64,000 nt of DNA from Cylicocyclus nassatus (taxonomy: Eukaryota; Nematoda; Chromadorea; Rhabditida; Strongylidae). The position numbers and the translations under genes are program-made. The stretch spans positions 54,078,085-54,142,084 of the forward strand of contig CATQJL010000112.1 of the NCBI GenBank assembly GCA_958299035.1, given 5' to 3'. Every line of letters begins with the position of its first letter. The first letter of the stretch is position 1. Under the pieces are notes generated by a model. It made no database searches and was not told the DNA's origin. It worked only from the letters and a program-made list of their open reading frames with translations. Of this stretch, positions 22,961 through 34,574 are shown piece by piece.

Positions 22961-25790
22961 ACTTTTAAAAAAAAATTATTTCCTTTAACAGAACACAACA
23001 AATTTTGTCTCAATCAATAAAGAGAAAATTGTGTTTGCTTTGTACCGTAGCAGAGTAAATCTATCTCTACAAGTGAATCTTGAAAGCTCGCGAAAGCTAT
23101 CCAGACAAGAGCTATATATGTTTGAACAGTGGTAATCCTTCACTTGGATTGGCTCTAAAACCGTACTCCTTTTTGTTTTGAGAACCATTACCTAAGAATG
23201 CGGATACGAACAGTATAACTTGTCGTAGAGTATTTGACAACTGTACGAAGAACTCATGCGTGAAATTTGACTTGAAAGGGACAAATCCTGAAAATTTTTT
23301 GCAAAGTTAGACTCAAAAAGTATGCAAACTTTCGAAGCTCAGAGAGACGATAGATTCGGCAGCATTCGTGGATTATTTTTGACGTTAAACCCTGTAAAGA
23401 GCCAAAAGCGTATAATGCCCATTCAAGATTTGAAGTGATTTCTTGCTATTGATTTCAGAGTACCTTGTTTGAAGTGCTAAAAAGACTAATAGATCTAGCA
23501 GCACTAGAGAAGTAACGGTTTGCAAATGAGTGTTCGAGGTCCGAATGCGCTCAAACTTGAGTTCTGTTTGCACAGTTCCTACACCACTTACACACTCGAT
23601 TTATTTCACTTTTTTAGTTCTGCTTCTACATCGTATTTATGTAATTGTCGATTGCTTGGAGAATAATCTTTTTTATCACTCGACGAGACTATTAGCTCAA
23701 GTTGGTTGCTGCTGTTGCAAAATGCCGTTTTGTAAAGGATTTACTGGCACCTTGCACTTCCATGATATGGGAACCTTGCAGATCTATTGAAATAATTACT
23801 ATTCTTGATTATACATGTATGCTAAAGCGACCATGCACTCGACTTACAGTTTACGCTGGAGAAGTTTGCCTTTGCCAGATTCTCCATAAATGTCAAAGGA
23901 TGTAAATCCTGCAATTTAGTAAACGTTTAAAAGAAGGCATCAAAAGTCCCACCGTCATGCTGTTATTATCAACAATCATAATTCAAATAAGTGTTTGCAG
24001 AGCATTCTCAAAATCCTACTTGCTTTTTCTCAAAAATTTCATCTTTCTCGTATCGGACTTAACTTCTTAATACTTTATCTTAATTCTGCTGACTTCGATG
24101 AGCTTGAGGCTTAGAAGAACATCATTCACAAGTAAACCAGTTTTCCCACTGTAACATTAGATGGCTCAAAATGTATAATTTCTTGGCAGTTGATTAACGC
24201 AGCCAAAACTGTAACTTTTCGAGAATCGCCTGTGTTTTTCTTCATAAAAGTATGATCGCCTTTAATTGGTTCTATTCATGTTGATAAAATGATGTTTCTT
24301 GAGAAGAGACTAGCATCACATCACAAGAACAAAGCAGACAAAGCACATTACAAGAACAAAGTATGAAAATAAGCGTCTTTTCGAGCCGTTAGTGCACATA
24401 AGCTGTTTCACTTGGAACTGATTCATTCGAGGGTGGTTGGTTATTAAGGTACTTACCGGATGGAATAGAACAGTGTCGTTCAGTCGTTTACCATTCATTT
24501 CAACCAAACATTTTCGTCTAGTCTCTTACCGTAATTATTTCATGTCTTGCTCCTACACATAGGTAACTTGGGTCGCGTATGTAGGGACCTTTATACCGGG
24601 CCATTTCCGGAAATGGCGCTTCTACACAAGCATATTTATTTGCAAGGTTTACGAGATTTTTCAAATTTATAGATTGCAAAGCTAGGAAAGTATAACGAAT
24701 GAATCTTCCGCTTTTTACGTTTTCAGCTTCGGTGTGTAAACCTATTTATTCTTCTCTGTCTGCAAATTTTGCGCACTGAAGTAATCGTTAAATACAGAGT
24801 CTCACACTGTAGAACTTTTTAGGCATGAGATCTATCACCTTTGTTGCGCTTGACGTCCTAGAAAAGGTCGAGGATTTATTTACTGACAACTCAAATTGAT
24901 CTAATTCAAATTAAGAGGTCACAAATGGCATAGAATACCTGAAAAATATCCTAGTCTTTTATGTGTGAAGCTACAACAATATGTTTCTTGGAAATTCTTT
25001 TTTCGTTTGTGTAACTTTTCAAGCAAATTAATTGAACTCAAGATTGCTAAACGGTTGTGTGCCAAAAGAGGAGGCCCTCACAAACAACTGAGAATATCCT
25101 GATGAAATTGATAGCCCTTCTTTTTCCGAGTAAATTGCCCCGATTTTCCATTTTCCCTAACGAAATCGAGAAGCGCCGCTCCATGTTTGCTATATTTATC
25201 ATAGGCTCGTATAGATGTTAGAAAAGAACTTTTTTCCCCGCTCATTGTCCGTGCTTTCATTATCGAAATAGCCGTTCTCAGCATGAAGCTGACATAGAAC
25301 AGCATATCATTTTACTAAAATATCGTCAGTAACCCTACATAGGGTAAAGACCGTGAACCTTTTTAGTTTCAAAAAGTATCCATACTTAAGTACCCGCTCT
25401 TGCTCATGTAATGTGTGAGGAATTTTCAAACTTAAAATATATACTTGGATGTCCTTCTGAGAAAAAAATCAACACTCTTTGAGACGAGAAGTAGACTACA
25501 ACAAGAAAAAAAAAACAATCAATGTTAGCCGAGTAACCTGTTCTCGATCTTTTTTTTCTTGCGAAATAAAGTAGTAAAATTAAAGTTTATCTCAATGTGA
25601 ATTTTGCTTTGGAACAACTCAATAGTTTTCCTCATCGTGTTATGCTTTCTTTCGGTTCTACAAAGGCAGCCCACTTAAATTGAGGTTGGTGAAACAATGT
25701 ATAATAGTATACAATAGTGTATAGTTTAATGTACAATGTACAGTGTATACCTCTAACTGAGTAATCGCCCGAGTCCCAGTGAAAAAGCTA
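22961..25790. other. no gene recognised
   Basis: AT-rich, short frames only. No repeat ends with matching flanks and no exon chain could be supported on either strand. Confidence 0.35.
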
Positions 25791-26062
25791 AATTCCGAAG
25801 CGAGGAATAAGCTCCAGATGCAGAAGTGGACCTGTGGCTCCACCTATCAACATAGGTGATTTGAAGATAAAAAGTCAGCAAGCGTGCTTCAATGTATCTA
25901 GAACAGTCATAAATCCCGTTGTATTGTGATTATCAGGTTTTCGAAATTTCTATCCGCCCTGAAGCCCGGTTTCGAGCTCATTATCTCTAAACCACCTATG
26001 TTGATGGACGGAGCCACCTAGGCCACATTTACCTTTTGGAGCGATTTCCTCGCTTCGGAATT
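25791..26062. repeat. imperfect palindrome (GAATTCCGAAGCGAGG arms)
   Basis: AATTCCGAAGCGAGGAA at 25791 pairs with TTTCCTCGCTTCGGAATT ending at 26062, and CACCTATCAACATAGGTG near 25840 pairs with CCACCTATGTTGATGG near 25990. Sequence to the right (TCTTTTGCAAAG, GGCATCAAAG) resembles the element at 63546-63794. Confidence 0.55.
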
Positions 26063-26338
26063 CATCTTTTGCAAAGAAAGTTTGGCGGTCACCATCACTA
26101 TTATACGGCATCAAAGTCTCAGAATCTTGAATTTGAGTGGACGGCGACGTCAAATTTATTTGTTTACAAGAAACATTGTTTAGTCGAAGCGGCCTTTTAG
26201 ATGGAATGTATACCATAATGGGCGCATGAAATGCTGATTGCAGATCCGCTCCTTATTTGCGGAGCGTTTATGGAGGAGGATTATGAGCGTTTATTGAAGC
26301 AAAAATAAGTGCGCATTTAGGATTAAATGCGTTGCTAA

Positions 26339-26949
26339 GGGTGCCTTCATACCGCGCCGGCAGCCGCCGCTGGCAGCCCGTAGCAGCCGCTGGCAGCCCG
26401 TAGCAGCCCACAGCAGCCGCCAGCAGCCCGTGGCAGCCCGTAGCCGCCGCTGGCCGCTTTTGTCATACAAGCGCAAAATCATCAAATTCTTACTATTTTT
26501 AGTGCAACCGCCTACGCCCTCCAACCTCCACGCTCATTCCTTCCTGTTGCCGCAGTTTGATCTCATATATCAACATACTTTGTCCGTTGTTGTTATCATC
26601 TTGTTACCGTAGATTGGTTATCCTATCGATGCTCAGTTTCCCTCTCGCAATTGAACCATATTTCGCCAAAGTTTCTTCGCAATGTGATTTCTTCTGACTT
26701 TGGATGCGTCCAGTTCCCGCAGGTTGCTATTTGTTGATTTTTTTGGGTATGTTCTGCTTCATTCATATCACATCGGCGTGGAAGATGGAAAGTATGGGCA
26801 GGCGCAGGCAAAGGACTAAAAATTTGATGATTTGCGCTTCTACGACAAAGGCGGCCAGCGGCGGCTACGGGCTGCTGGCGGCTGCTACGGGCTGCTGGCG
26901 GCTGCTGCGGGCTGCCAGCGGCGGCTACCGGCGCGGTATGAAGGCACCC
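26339..26949. mobile_element. Harbinger-type MITE with G+C-rich tandem-repeat arms
   Basis: Perfect inverted ends GGGTGCCTTCATACCGCGCC / complement, flanked by TAA at 26336-26338 and 26950-26952. The arms are tandem arrays of GGCAGCCCGTAGCAGCC-type units (about 26360-26460) and their complement (about 26850-26935). These contrast sharply with the AT-rich centre (about 26470-26840). 611 bp; no transposase. Confidence 0.85.
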
Positions 26950-26952
26950 TAA

Positions 26953-27984
26953 AATCTCCTTGGCCGTCAAATAAAGCAACCAAGTGTGGTATACATTTTT
27001 ATCTGAGAGTATCCATTGAATAAGGTGCTCTGATAATTTACAGCTCCATTGGGGCGTCAGGAAGAATGTTATGAGAATTTTCGTCCTATATGCGCATGTA
27101 ATTTTTACTTAATAAAAGCTCATAACTCCTCGTTCATAAAAGCAGGTAGGGAAGGCAAGCTTGGAATCAGCGTTTTATGCTTTCCAATATGGATACATCC
27201 CATCTTAAAAGGCTACTTTGACTAAATATGGTGCTTACCTCGTTAGTTCTGTAGCATGCACTAATGCTTCGCAAAAAGATTCAATTAACATATGAAGATA
27301 ATGTCCATATAATGTAATTGCATCTTTTCTTCTGCGCTCATCAACGCGCTGCATCTTATCACACTTTTCTGAAACAAAATTAAGAGAACAAAAATACCGT
27401 GGATTTTCCTACCCTCATCTTTGCAAAGATAAACATAAAATAAAAATATCAATTTCTTTCGAGAAAATTCTGATTGCGAGCTCCTTGTATAAACAACAAT
27501 TTTCTCACTTGGTGATTGCGAGTTCCGTTAATGAGTCTTTTCTCGATTGATTGTAATTGCAAAAATCAAGGCATATTATTACAACATAAATGTGTGAATT
27601 ATGAAAGCATTTTTTGCTATCCAGAGCAATCTGACACTTTTTTTCCTTGCAAAATCTCTGACACTATCAGATAGGTGTGAAAGTAGAACGCAATGGTGTT
27701 CACTTTTTTGAATTTGCTGATAACTAATCACATTAATTCTGCATGCGTCCAAAGGTCAGTTGAAATATTCATCCTCTAATTTTTTTCATTTTTCGATAAG
27801 ACTTGTGCAGGGGCTTTGCTATGTTAGCTAAAATTTCGAAACTGTGTTCCACACAAAATGTATTTGTTGTATAGAAATACTGCGTAATATTGCAGAATTT
27901 TTTCCGATTTTGCGTAGTTCCTACTGGTAACCTACTAGCAACACCTTTTTTCAGTTATCTTAAGCTTCTCTAAAAAGTTATCGG
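26953..27984. other. no gene recognised
   Basis: AT-rich. Contains one CTCATAACTCC block near 27118 related to the palindrome at 1780-2215. No coding evidence. Confidence 0.35.
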
Positions 27985-29101
27985 CAGGGTTGAGCGTGGG
28001 GTCAGGCGCGCCCGACCTGGGGGGTCGTACTGGGGTAAGACAGAGGGGGGGGGGGGGTCGTGATTAGGAATCGAATTCGTTCGATTGAGGAGATACTACG
28101 ATTAAGGTGAAGAAGAAAAGCGCTAGTTTAATGGATATCGCGACCTCATTAGTACTGAAGGAATGAACGGTCTTAAACAGTATACTGATTGATTCCACAA
28201 TCGAAGTTTCGGCCAAAACTCAAATCTTCATCTTCTACCTTGACATATTATAAATTCATCAAGGAAGCTTGCTGGGTGAAATGGGTATCATTTCCGAGCA
28301 CGTCAAATTACCTCTATGAGCCCTACAAACCATTATTTACTGCATTATCTAGTGTTTCTCAACGACTAAAAAGCGTGATTTTCAAACATGATTAACTTGT
28401 TTTCAAAAGTGAGAAAAGTCAATTTTTTTGTACTCGTAACAAAGTATTGTTCCCTACTAGTCTAGGCTAAAAATCGCGCTTTGTATCGCTTGCAAATAGT
28501 GGAGTAAGAAATAATGCCAAAATTCCGACCGGCGCGTTTTTCGCCATGACTGCTTCAACTCCACGGATTACCACAAGGCCGAAACAAGTCGAATCAAGTC
28601 CAAACACTTACTGTGGAGTCTTCGAGGGTTGTGCTAGCGATTCACATAAAACTTGAATAAAAAAGCTTCTTCAATGATAAAGTTAACCGGGTCAGGCGCA
28701 ACCCCACAAAAGGTCAGGCCGCCTGAGCTTTTGAGGGGTTGCGCCTGACCCGATTAACTTGTTTTCAAAATCTAAAAATCGCTCCATTTCTGCTATGAGT
28801 ATTGAACTCAAAGCCTCTTCTTGCAATACTGCAAATTTGGAGCCAAACAATACATCCTTATGGGAATTATAGCTCTAAAAGTAGGGCTATCCAAAATCCA
28901 AAACTTGCCGTCAAGTTGCGTGTGCTGTGCAATCGCAGAAAGTCGACCTACAGACCTCCAAAAAACAAGAACCTCCCAAAAACGGCTGATCTCTTCGAAT
29001 TATCACAGCCTGAGGTCCTGGAGGTGAAGCAGAGGGGTCGCTTAGGGGCTTGGGGGGGGTCGTTTTGGAAAGACTTGTGCCTGACCTCTTGCTCAACCCT
29101 G
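27985..29101. mobile_element. hAT-type non-autonomous element with exact 8-bp duplication
   Basis: Ends CAGGGTTGAGC / GCTCAACCCTG, flanked by GTTATCGG at 27977-27984 and exactly at 29102-29109. CAGGG...CCCTG termini with an 8-bp duplication are the hAT signature. 1117 bp. Internal GGTCAGGC motifs recur in both orientations. No transposase domain seen. A G run at about 28047 marks a slippery tract. Confidence 0.88.
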
Positions 29102-29298
29102 GTTATCGGCTATGCTAGTAAGGCTTCAAACGTTTTACGCTCCTTGTTTCGTAGTTGTAGCAAATTTTATTTAGAGTGACGTCATCTTGTTTCACTAGAT
29201 ATTTGCCTACACGGTGTCCTTCCTTCTTTTATGATGGATGAAACAAAGAAACTGTAAACAGATTACTTTCCTTCATGTTCAGCAATAATTTGTTTCAG

Positions 29299-29354
29299 AA
29301 TCGACTCGTTTGGCAATGAGCGCTTTTCCGGCAGACGTCAACGGGATCCAGGAT
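29299..29354 (+). CDS. candidate first coding exon of the TRPM gene
   Basis: After a strong acceptor (TTGTTTCAG, 29290-29298) an ATG at 29316 opens 13 codons, MSAFPADVNGIQD, ended by a strong donor GAT|GTGAGT at 29355. The exon ends in phase 0, which matches the phase-0 start of the exon at 51240. The acceptor before the ATG could be an outron for spliced-leader trans-splicing. The link to the TRPM gene is inference: it needs a 21.9-kb intron, and other exons may lie between. It could instead belong to a separate gene. Confidence 0.35.
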
Positions 29355-29767
29355 GTGAGTTAATTAGTTATCTAACATTTTCATTTCTGCAAGAATTGCA
29401 ACTCCGGTTGCAAAATCTTTCGCAATTCTGGTATCGACTGTTCTGCAAGCTTCGAGCGCAGAGGAAAACCTATCGCTACTCACTCCTTCACCTCTAGAAT
29501 CTCTCTAGATTTTCTATCTTGATGACATTCTTTTTTGGAATTGTTTTGCACCTTTACTTTCTACCCATAATTTCGAAGATGGTCGCACTTTTTGTTACGT
29601 TATGACGTCTCTCTTCTTATCAAGAGCAGTTTTTGCAGAGAAAAGCGTTAATTTCTGTCACTTCTTTATTCGTGATCCCATAAAGAATATTCAGAAACTT
29701 TTACTTTTAAGAACCTCGAGTAGATTTAGAGTGTGAGGTAGACGTTAAAAGTGAACCGCTTCCCAAA

Positions 29768-30019
29768 CAGGGCTCGGCACGAGGTGGTTTTTAGAAAAAT
29801 GCAAAAAACGAAGTCTCCTTCTACTTTCAAATTTTACGAAGTCCCTCGTCCCTAAACCCTAAGCCAAAAAACCCTCAAAAAAAACAAAACGTCGATTAAA
29901 AAAAGAAAAAAAAACTTCGCAATTGTTGTGTCTTTTCAGCTTCGAAAACGGTATCCCCTTTGCATTTTGTTCCAGAAACGATATCCAGGTTGCTTACAAG
30001 CCACTTGTGCCGAGCCCTG
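29768..30019. mobile_element. hAT-type MITE, CAGGGCTCGGCAC family, 252 bp
   Basis: Starts CAGGGCTCGGCACGAGGTGG and ends TGTGCCGAGCCCTG. Flanked by TTCCCAAA (29760-29767) and TTCCCAGA (30020-30027), an 8-bp duplication with one change. The interior carries the family's AACGAAGTC and GATATCC blocks. Confidence 0.85.
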
Positions 30020-30103
30020 TTCCCAGAATACCTCTCATCTTTTTATCTGGCTGCTTTTTAGATTTTTCTTCTAACAATAAGGACAAAGTTGCCCGACCTG
30101 TCA

Positions 30104-30497
30104 TTGAAGGCAGTGTCCCGGCAGACTTTGCATTTCCATATTTTTGCACGTTTTGGGTCTTTTTGACCTAACTTCGAACATGAGGTTTGAAACGGGGAAT
30201 AGTCCTTCTACCCCATTTCCAAAAGGCATCTCGGACGAAAATTTCAATGGAAAGTTGGGAGGCCCTAGCACGGAGACCCTGCTGCCTGTAATTTTTGCTT
30301 TGGATAGCATGCACAATGCGGTCGTGGGGTCCGCGCCGAATGATGGGCAAAGTCGAGCGCGCGCCGTTTCAAGAGCTATCTCCTCCGCCCAGGGGAACAT
30401 CAACCAACCGGACTGCGCCTGGAGGTCAGTGGGATGACCAGGAAATCCACCATAGCAATATACCCAGCGCGCCAATCTGCAGGGACACTGCCTTCAA
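30104..30497. mobile_element. MITE with TTGAAGGCAGTGTCCC ends
   Basis: TTGAAGGCAGTGTCCC at 30104 has its complement ending at 30497. Both strands happen to be open inside the element (97 codons on +, 124 on -), but the frames begin and end within the repeat and match no known domain. Target duplication not clear. Confidence 0.55.
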
Positions 30498-31651
30498 AGG
30501 CAGCATCCGGGTAGATTCGGACATTATAGGATACTATCATAAACCGAGTACCTGGGCCTCATCTGGAACTATCGCACAAGCTCAACTTACACCCCCTGTA
30601 AGAGGCTCGCCTCGAAGAACACGCCCACTTTCTCGCACGGCCCGTCCCCTTGAACGAAATCTCGTCAACCCTTGACGTGTTTTCACATGGCAAACACAAT
30701 GGAACACATAGCGTCTATCGTTGCTTGCTTTCGACAAAGACATTTTGTGAGAAGCACTCGTCCGCGCTTCTCACAAAATTGTCTCAAAGTGGGAATTTTG
30801 AAGGAATTCACGCATTTTGAGTGCCATATCTGGAATCAGCGCCATGAAAAGGCCTGGATAAGGCAAAATAATAGAAGTCAAGATTCTGCCTAGACTCTGC
30901 CTTGAAGTATGTTTCCTCCCGTTATAGCTGCAAGCTATGCCTCAGTTTCGCAATAATTCAATTAAGTAATTTTTGACTAACTATATCCAAATTGCTGATA
31001 TTTACTGGTACACAGAGCAATGCTGGAGCTTTTAGAGAATCGAAACATATATTTCTTCTTAAAGAACTATTCTGATGATAAAATGGGCTCGGCAAAAATA
31101 AGTACTTCTCAAAAGTTACTTCACGGTTTTTTCATAGGACTTTCGTGGCTGGTTTTTGGAGGCTTTCCTAGGTTAAAGTCTCGAAGCTTGTTATCTCACT
31201 CGATGACTTTGTTGGCGAATTTCTGTGCGAGATTTACATAACCACATGGTGAGTGGTTTCGATACGCCGTAGCGTGTACTGTTTTTGATGATGATATCTA
31301 AACATTTTCTCTTTGATATTCATCTTCAAAAGCACATTTTACCAAAATATTTAAATTTTATCTCTGTTCTTCTTGTAAACATATGGAAGACAATAGAAAA
31401 GACTTTTAGCAATGCCTCATTGTGTAAATGTTCGTCTTTAAATAAGCAACCGAGACAGCTTTAACATCCATCATTCTCATTTTCCAAGCAACAGACCTCA
31501 GTAAGCTCCATAATCAGCCTACCTCAGCTCAATCGAAGTCTAATCATGAAGATTTGGGGAAGGAAATGCATTGTTATACGAACGGTGTGATTACTTAATT
31601 TTTTACGGCTGAGTCTATTGTAAAACGGGCTCAAAGCTGCACTTAACTTAC
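30498..31651. other. no gene recognised; one hairpin
   Basis: Hairpin at 30743-30778 with 13-bp arms (TTTTGTGAGAAGC) and a 10-nt loop. Otherwise only short frames. Confidence 0.35.
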
Positions 31652-31918
31652 TTACATACTAAAATGACCCGTCCTTACGTGACGTGCGGGCCCAGTACAG
31701 AAGTCTCCATGATGCCTCTCCCTCGCTTCAGACATCCACGATCTTCTTGGTTGCTGTCGGTGGCTGCGTCCACGAGTTCCAGGTGCAATAATCGTATCCA
31801 GCTGATTTCTCAGCTGGTCCATCCGTTTCACGAACACGTCTGCCCATCTCGTTGGAGGTCTTCCTCGGAACGTTTTGCTTCGCAAGGAATCCACTCCGAT
31901 GTTTTTAATGTTCATCAA
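31652..31918 (-). pseudogene. RTE-type LINE, C-terminal end of reverse transcriptase ORF
   Basis: The frame reads RGRPPTRWADVFVKRMDQL and then SWMSEARER, the conserved C-terminal pattern of RTE-clade endonuclease/reverse transcriptase proteins (RGRPP.RW.D...., followed by a W...A.DR motif). No upstream catalytic domains remain, so this is a short 3' relic on the - strand. Confidence 0.65.
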
Positions 31919-32056
31919 TCTCTGTTCTACCCAAAGCTATGGGGAGATAAAGCAGTCGTAAGGCATTTGCACAAAAAGTATTGTCTCACAAACAATACAA
32001 GGATTAGAACAAAAAGAATGTGTTTAAGTTTACTTTTTTATGTGAATCTTGTTTAA

Positions 32057-32368
32057 CACATTGACGACCGCTTGACACACCATGTGTGTCAAGCAATGAC
32101 CACCGCGTGGGACCGCTTGACACACATGGTGTGTCAATGCTTGAACTTCGTTAAAATGACGACTATTTTGGTAAGAACTTATTTTAGAAGGTTTTTTTTG
32201 CTGCGAATCTTGAAATGACCTCTACCTTCTTTGTCAGCCTTCCACAGCTACTGTAGGTATACTGTAGATGGCAGTATGCGTGATTTTATCTAGAAAATGC
32301 TGACTCGTCCGTAAAAGGTATTGGTCCCAAGAGGCAAACAATCAAAAATTTGCAGAGTCGCTAATGTG
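32057..32368. mobile_element. piggyBac-like MITE with TTAA target site
   Basis: TTAA at 32053-32056 and 32369-32372. Ends CACATTGACGACC and the complement CACATTAGCGACT. Just inside the left end lie two palindromes, at 32070-32094 (GCTTGACACAC, CAT loop) and about 32115-32140. TTAA duplication plus a CA(C)-type end points to piggyBac. 312 bp. Confidence 0.65.
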
Positions 32369-32759
32369 TTAAAACAATTTGTATTGGAAAACCCTAATTT
32401 AAGTAAAGATGTGGATTTCATACATTCGCTTAGTAAAATTACAAAATACCGAAGACATAACAGAATTACTAAACAACAAGTAACGGAAGAAATGACACAC
32501 ATGACAGCAGGATTGATGATAAAAGTTTCGCGAAAGTACAGAATTGTCGGTAGTGCATTGCGGTTGCATAGAAGAAGAGAAGCATTGCACACAAAAAAAG
32601 ATTCGACCCCAACCTTTCAACTTATAAGATCAACGACAAGTATAGATCGAAAAATACAATGCAGCCACGAAGGAACTGCGAGAAAACTTTACAGTTCCGT
32701 TCCGTAGTTTTGTGGTACAACGTTCCCCTCTGATTTCAGGGAACAAATAGCTTGCCTAG

Positions 32760-33257
32760 AGTCCGTTCATAGAAGTACCTAGTGAAAGGTGTGCCTAATG
32801 GTTTCCGGGCACTTACGAGCTTTCAACATAAAAAAATCCATAAATCTTGTAGACGAATAGCTGGTAAAGGAAATAGTGACCATCGAAACCGCGTCGTCCT
32901 CCGTTTTCAGAAGTTATATAGCATGTCTGAGATCCGTCCAAAAAAGTGCCTGGTAAAGGGGTGAGACTTTTGTAATGGGAGTTCTCAGGTGGAGGCTTCA
33001 TTCCCATGGTAAAAAGACGTCCACTTGAGCACTCCCATCGTAAAAGTCTCACCATCCTTCACCCGGCACTTTTCCTAAAGCATCCCAGGCAAAGTACATA
33101 TTTTCTGAAAGCTGAGAAAGAGACGGTTTCAATGGTGACCATGTCGGCGTAAAAGAGTTCATCTACAAAAGGTATGAGTTCTTTTATGTTAAACTCGAAA
33201 TTCTTCAACAATCACTAGGTAAACCCTTCACCCAGGCACTTTTTTTGGATCTCTCGG
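32760..33257. mobile_element. palindromic MITE, about 500 bp
   Basis: Near-continuous inverted arms meet close to 33000: GGGGTGAGACTTTTGTAATGG against CATCGTAAAAGTCTCACC, with further pairs GTGACCATCGAAACC against GGTTTCAATGGTGACC and TCACCCAGGCACTTTTT against the left-side AAAAAAGTGCCTGG. Boundaries approximate. Confidence 0.6.
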
Positions 33258-33815
33258 GCTGACTTGCCCTTCGCTAGACTTTTTTGGTATGTTTTTCAAT
33301 CGTGCAGAATTTCCGTTTACTTTAGGGGGAAGACGTATGTAAGAGCAAGCTTTCTTCTTCAGCTATCCGGCTCCTAACGAATAATGTTGAACTTTTCTGT
33401 CTTCGTCTCAACGACCATCTGAATATTTCAGTAGATCAAGAAGCGTGTTTACTGCTGTGTCTTTGGGAACAAAAAAACATCTGTTCTTGTGCCTCAACCG
33501 CAAATAAAAGCCCACTCCTAGTTTGTTACTTTTGTTTTCCAGTGCTATGAAAGGGCTCTTATAAGATAGGGCTTATTGGGCTTTCTTTGGTTGTAACCGA
33601 AATCTCACGCCGTTTTCAACTTTGAGAATTTAAAATGCTGCAAAAAAATGATTAATCCTGTTCTTCTGCGCAACGCAACAGACTGAGCCAAAAAGCTTTA
33701 TTTTTTCTAATCACTTGGTGTCAAATTTTTAACATTATCAACTATGGAAAGTAGTATACATATAGCATCAATAATGATTTTTACGAAACTCAAAAGAATT
33801 TAGCGTTTAGCAAAG
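33258..33815. other. no gene recognised
   Basis: AT-rich with no supported feature. Confidence 0.35.
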
Positions 33816-33817
33816 TA

Positions 33818-34572
33818 TAGTGTGGACGCTGGCTAGGTTCCCATAGGTACTTCCGCAGCACGCAAGCAGCGCGCGCCCTTCTCAATGCCTCTTGTCTTAC
33901 TCATGAGCAGTAGAGCATATTTATGCTCACAGAGGAGAAGAATGTTAAGTGGAAACCTCTAGGTTCCCTTCGAAAGACGTATACAAGAATGAAACGCAGG
34001 CAATTTTCAAGGATACCTCAAATTCAATCAATGCATATTCCGAACTTGCACTGATGGATAGGTTGTAATAACTATACGTAAAAAAATCAAAGAACAACAG
34101 CATTCTTAAAACGTTTCTCTTCTAAACGTAGAAACGAGAGTGGTCAAAGGTTCCAAAAAAGTAGATATTTCAGTAAACAAATGCCTATTGGCTTTTCGGA
34201 AGGATTTAGACTTGAGACACTGTCTACACCTTACACATCAAACCGAAAGGGACTCTTCTTTTATAAAAGAAGCTTTTGAAAAAACGTTATCTTAATATCC
34301 GATCAAATCTCAATTTTTCAAAAAAAGATAAAACACAAGACCGCTACACAAGATTGAAGCTCTTAGAACTATTCGAGCACGTATAATCTCGTCACCGGTC
34401 TTCGCGAATTGTTTGCACCTAAAATAGAGAGAATATAGTACACCAAAAACAAAAGAAAAGCGAGAGAGAAAGGAGGATTTCCATCAGAAGTTAGGACAGG
34501 AGACGCACTGAAGGCGTGCGTTGCGGGTGCGTCGCGCAGGTACCTATGGAAAGCTGGCGGGGGTCCACGCTA
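33818..34572. mobile_element. mariner-like MITE (TAGYGTGGAC ends)
   Basis: TAGTGTGGACGCTGGC at the left and the complement of TAGCGTGGACCCCCGCC at the right, each next to TA. The CCATAGGTAC block is shared further in. 755 bp; no transposase seen. Confidence 0.6.
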
Positions 34573-34574
34573 TA

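Noticed and set aside
26704..26979. Frames rich in Ala, Gly and Tyr
   Set aside because: They read the G+C-rich tandem arms of the MITE at 26339-26949.
30144..30475. Frames of 97 and 124 codons on opposite strands
   Set aside because: Both are contained in the MITE at 30104-30497 and have no domain match.
32321..32707. 128-codon + frame next to the piggyBac-like MITE
   Set aside because: Starts inside the MITE and shows no transposase motif; likely chance in A-rich sequence.
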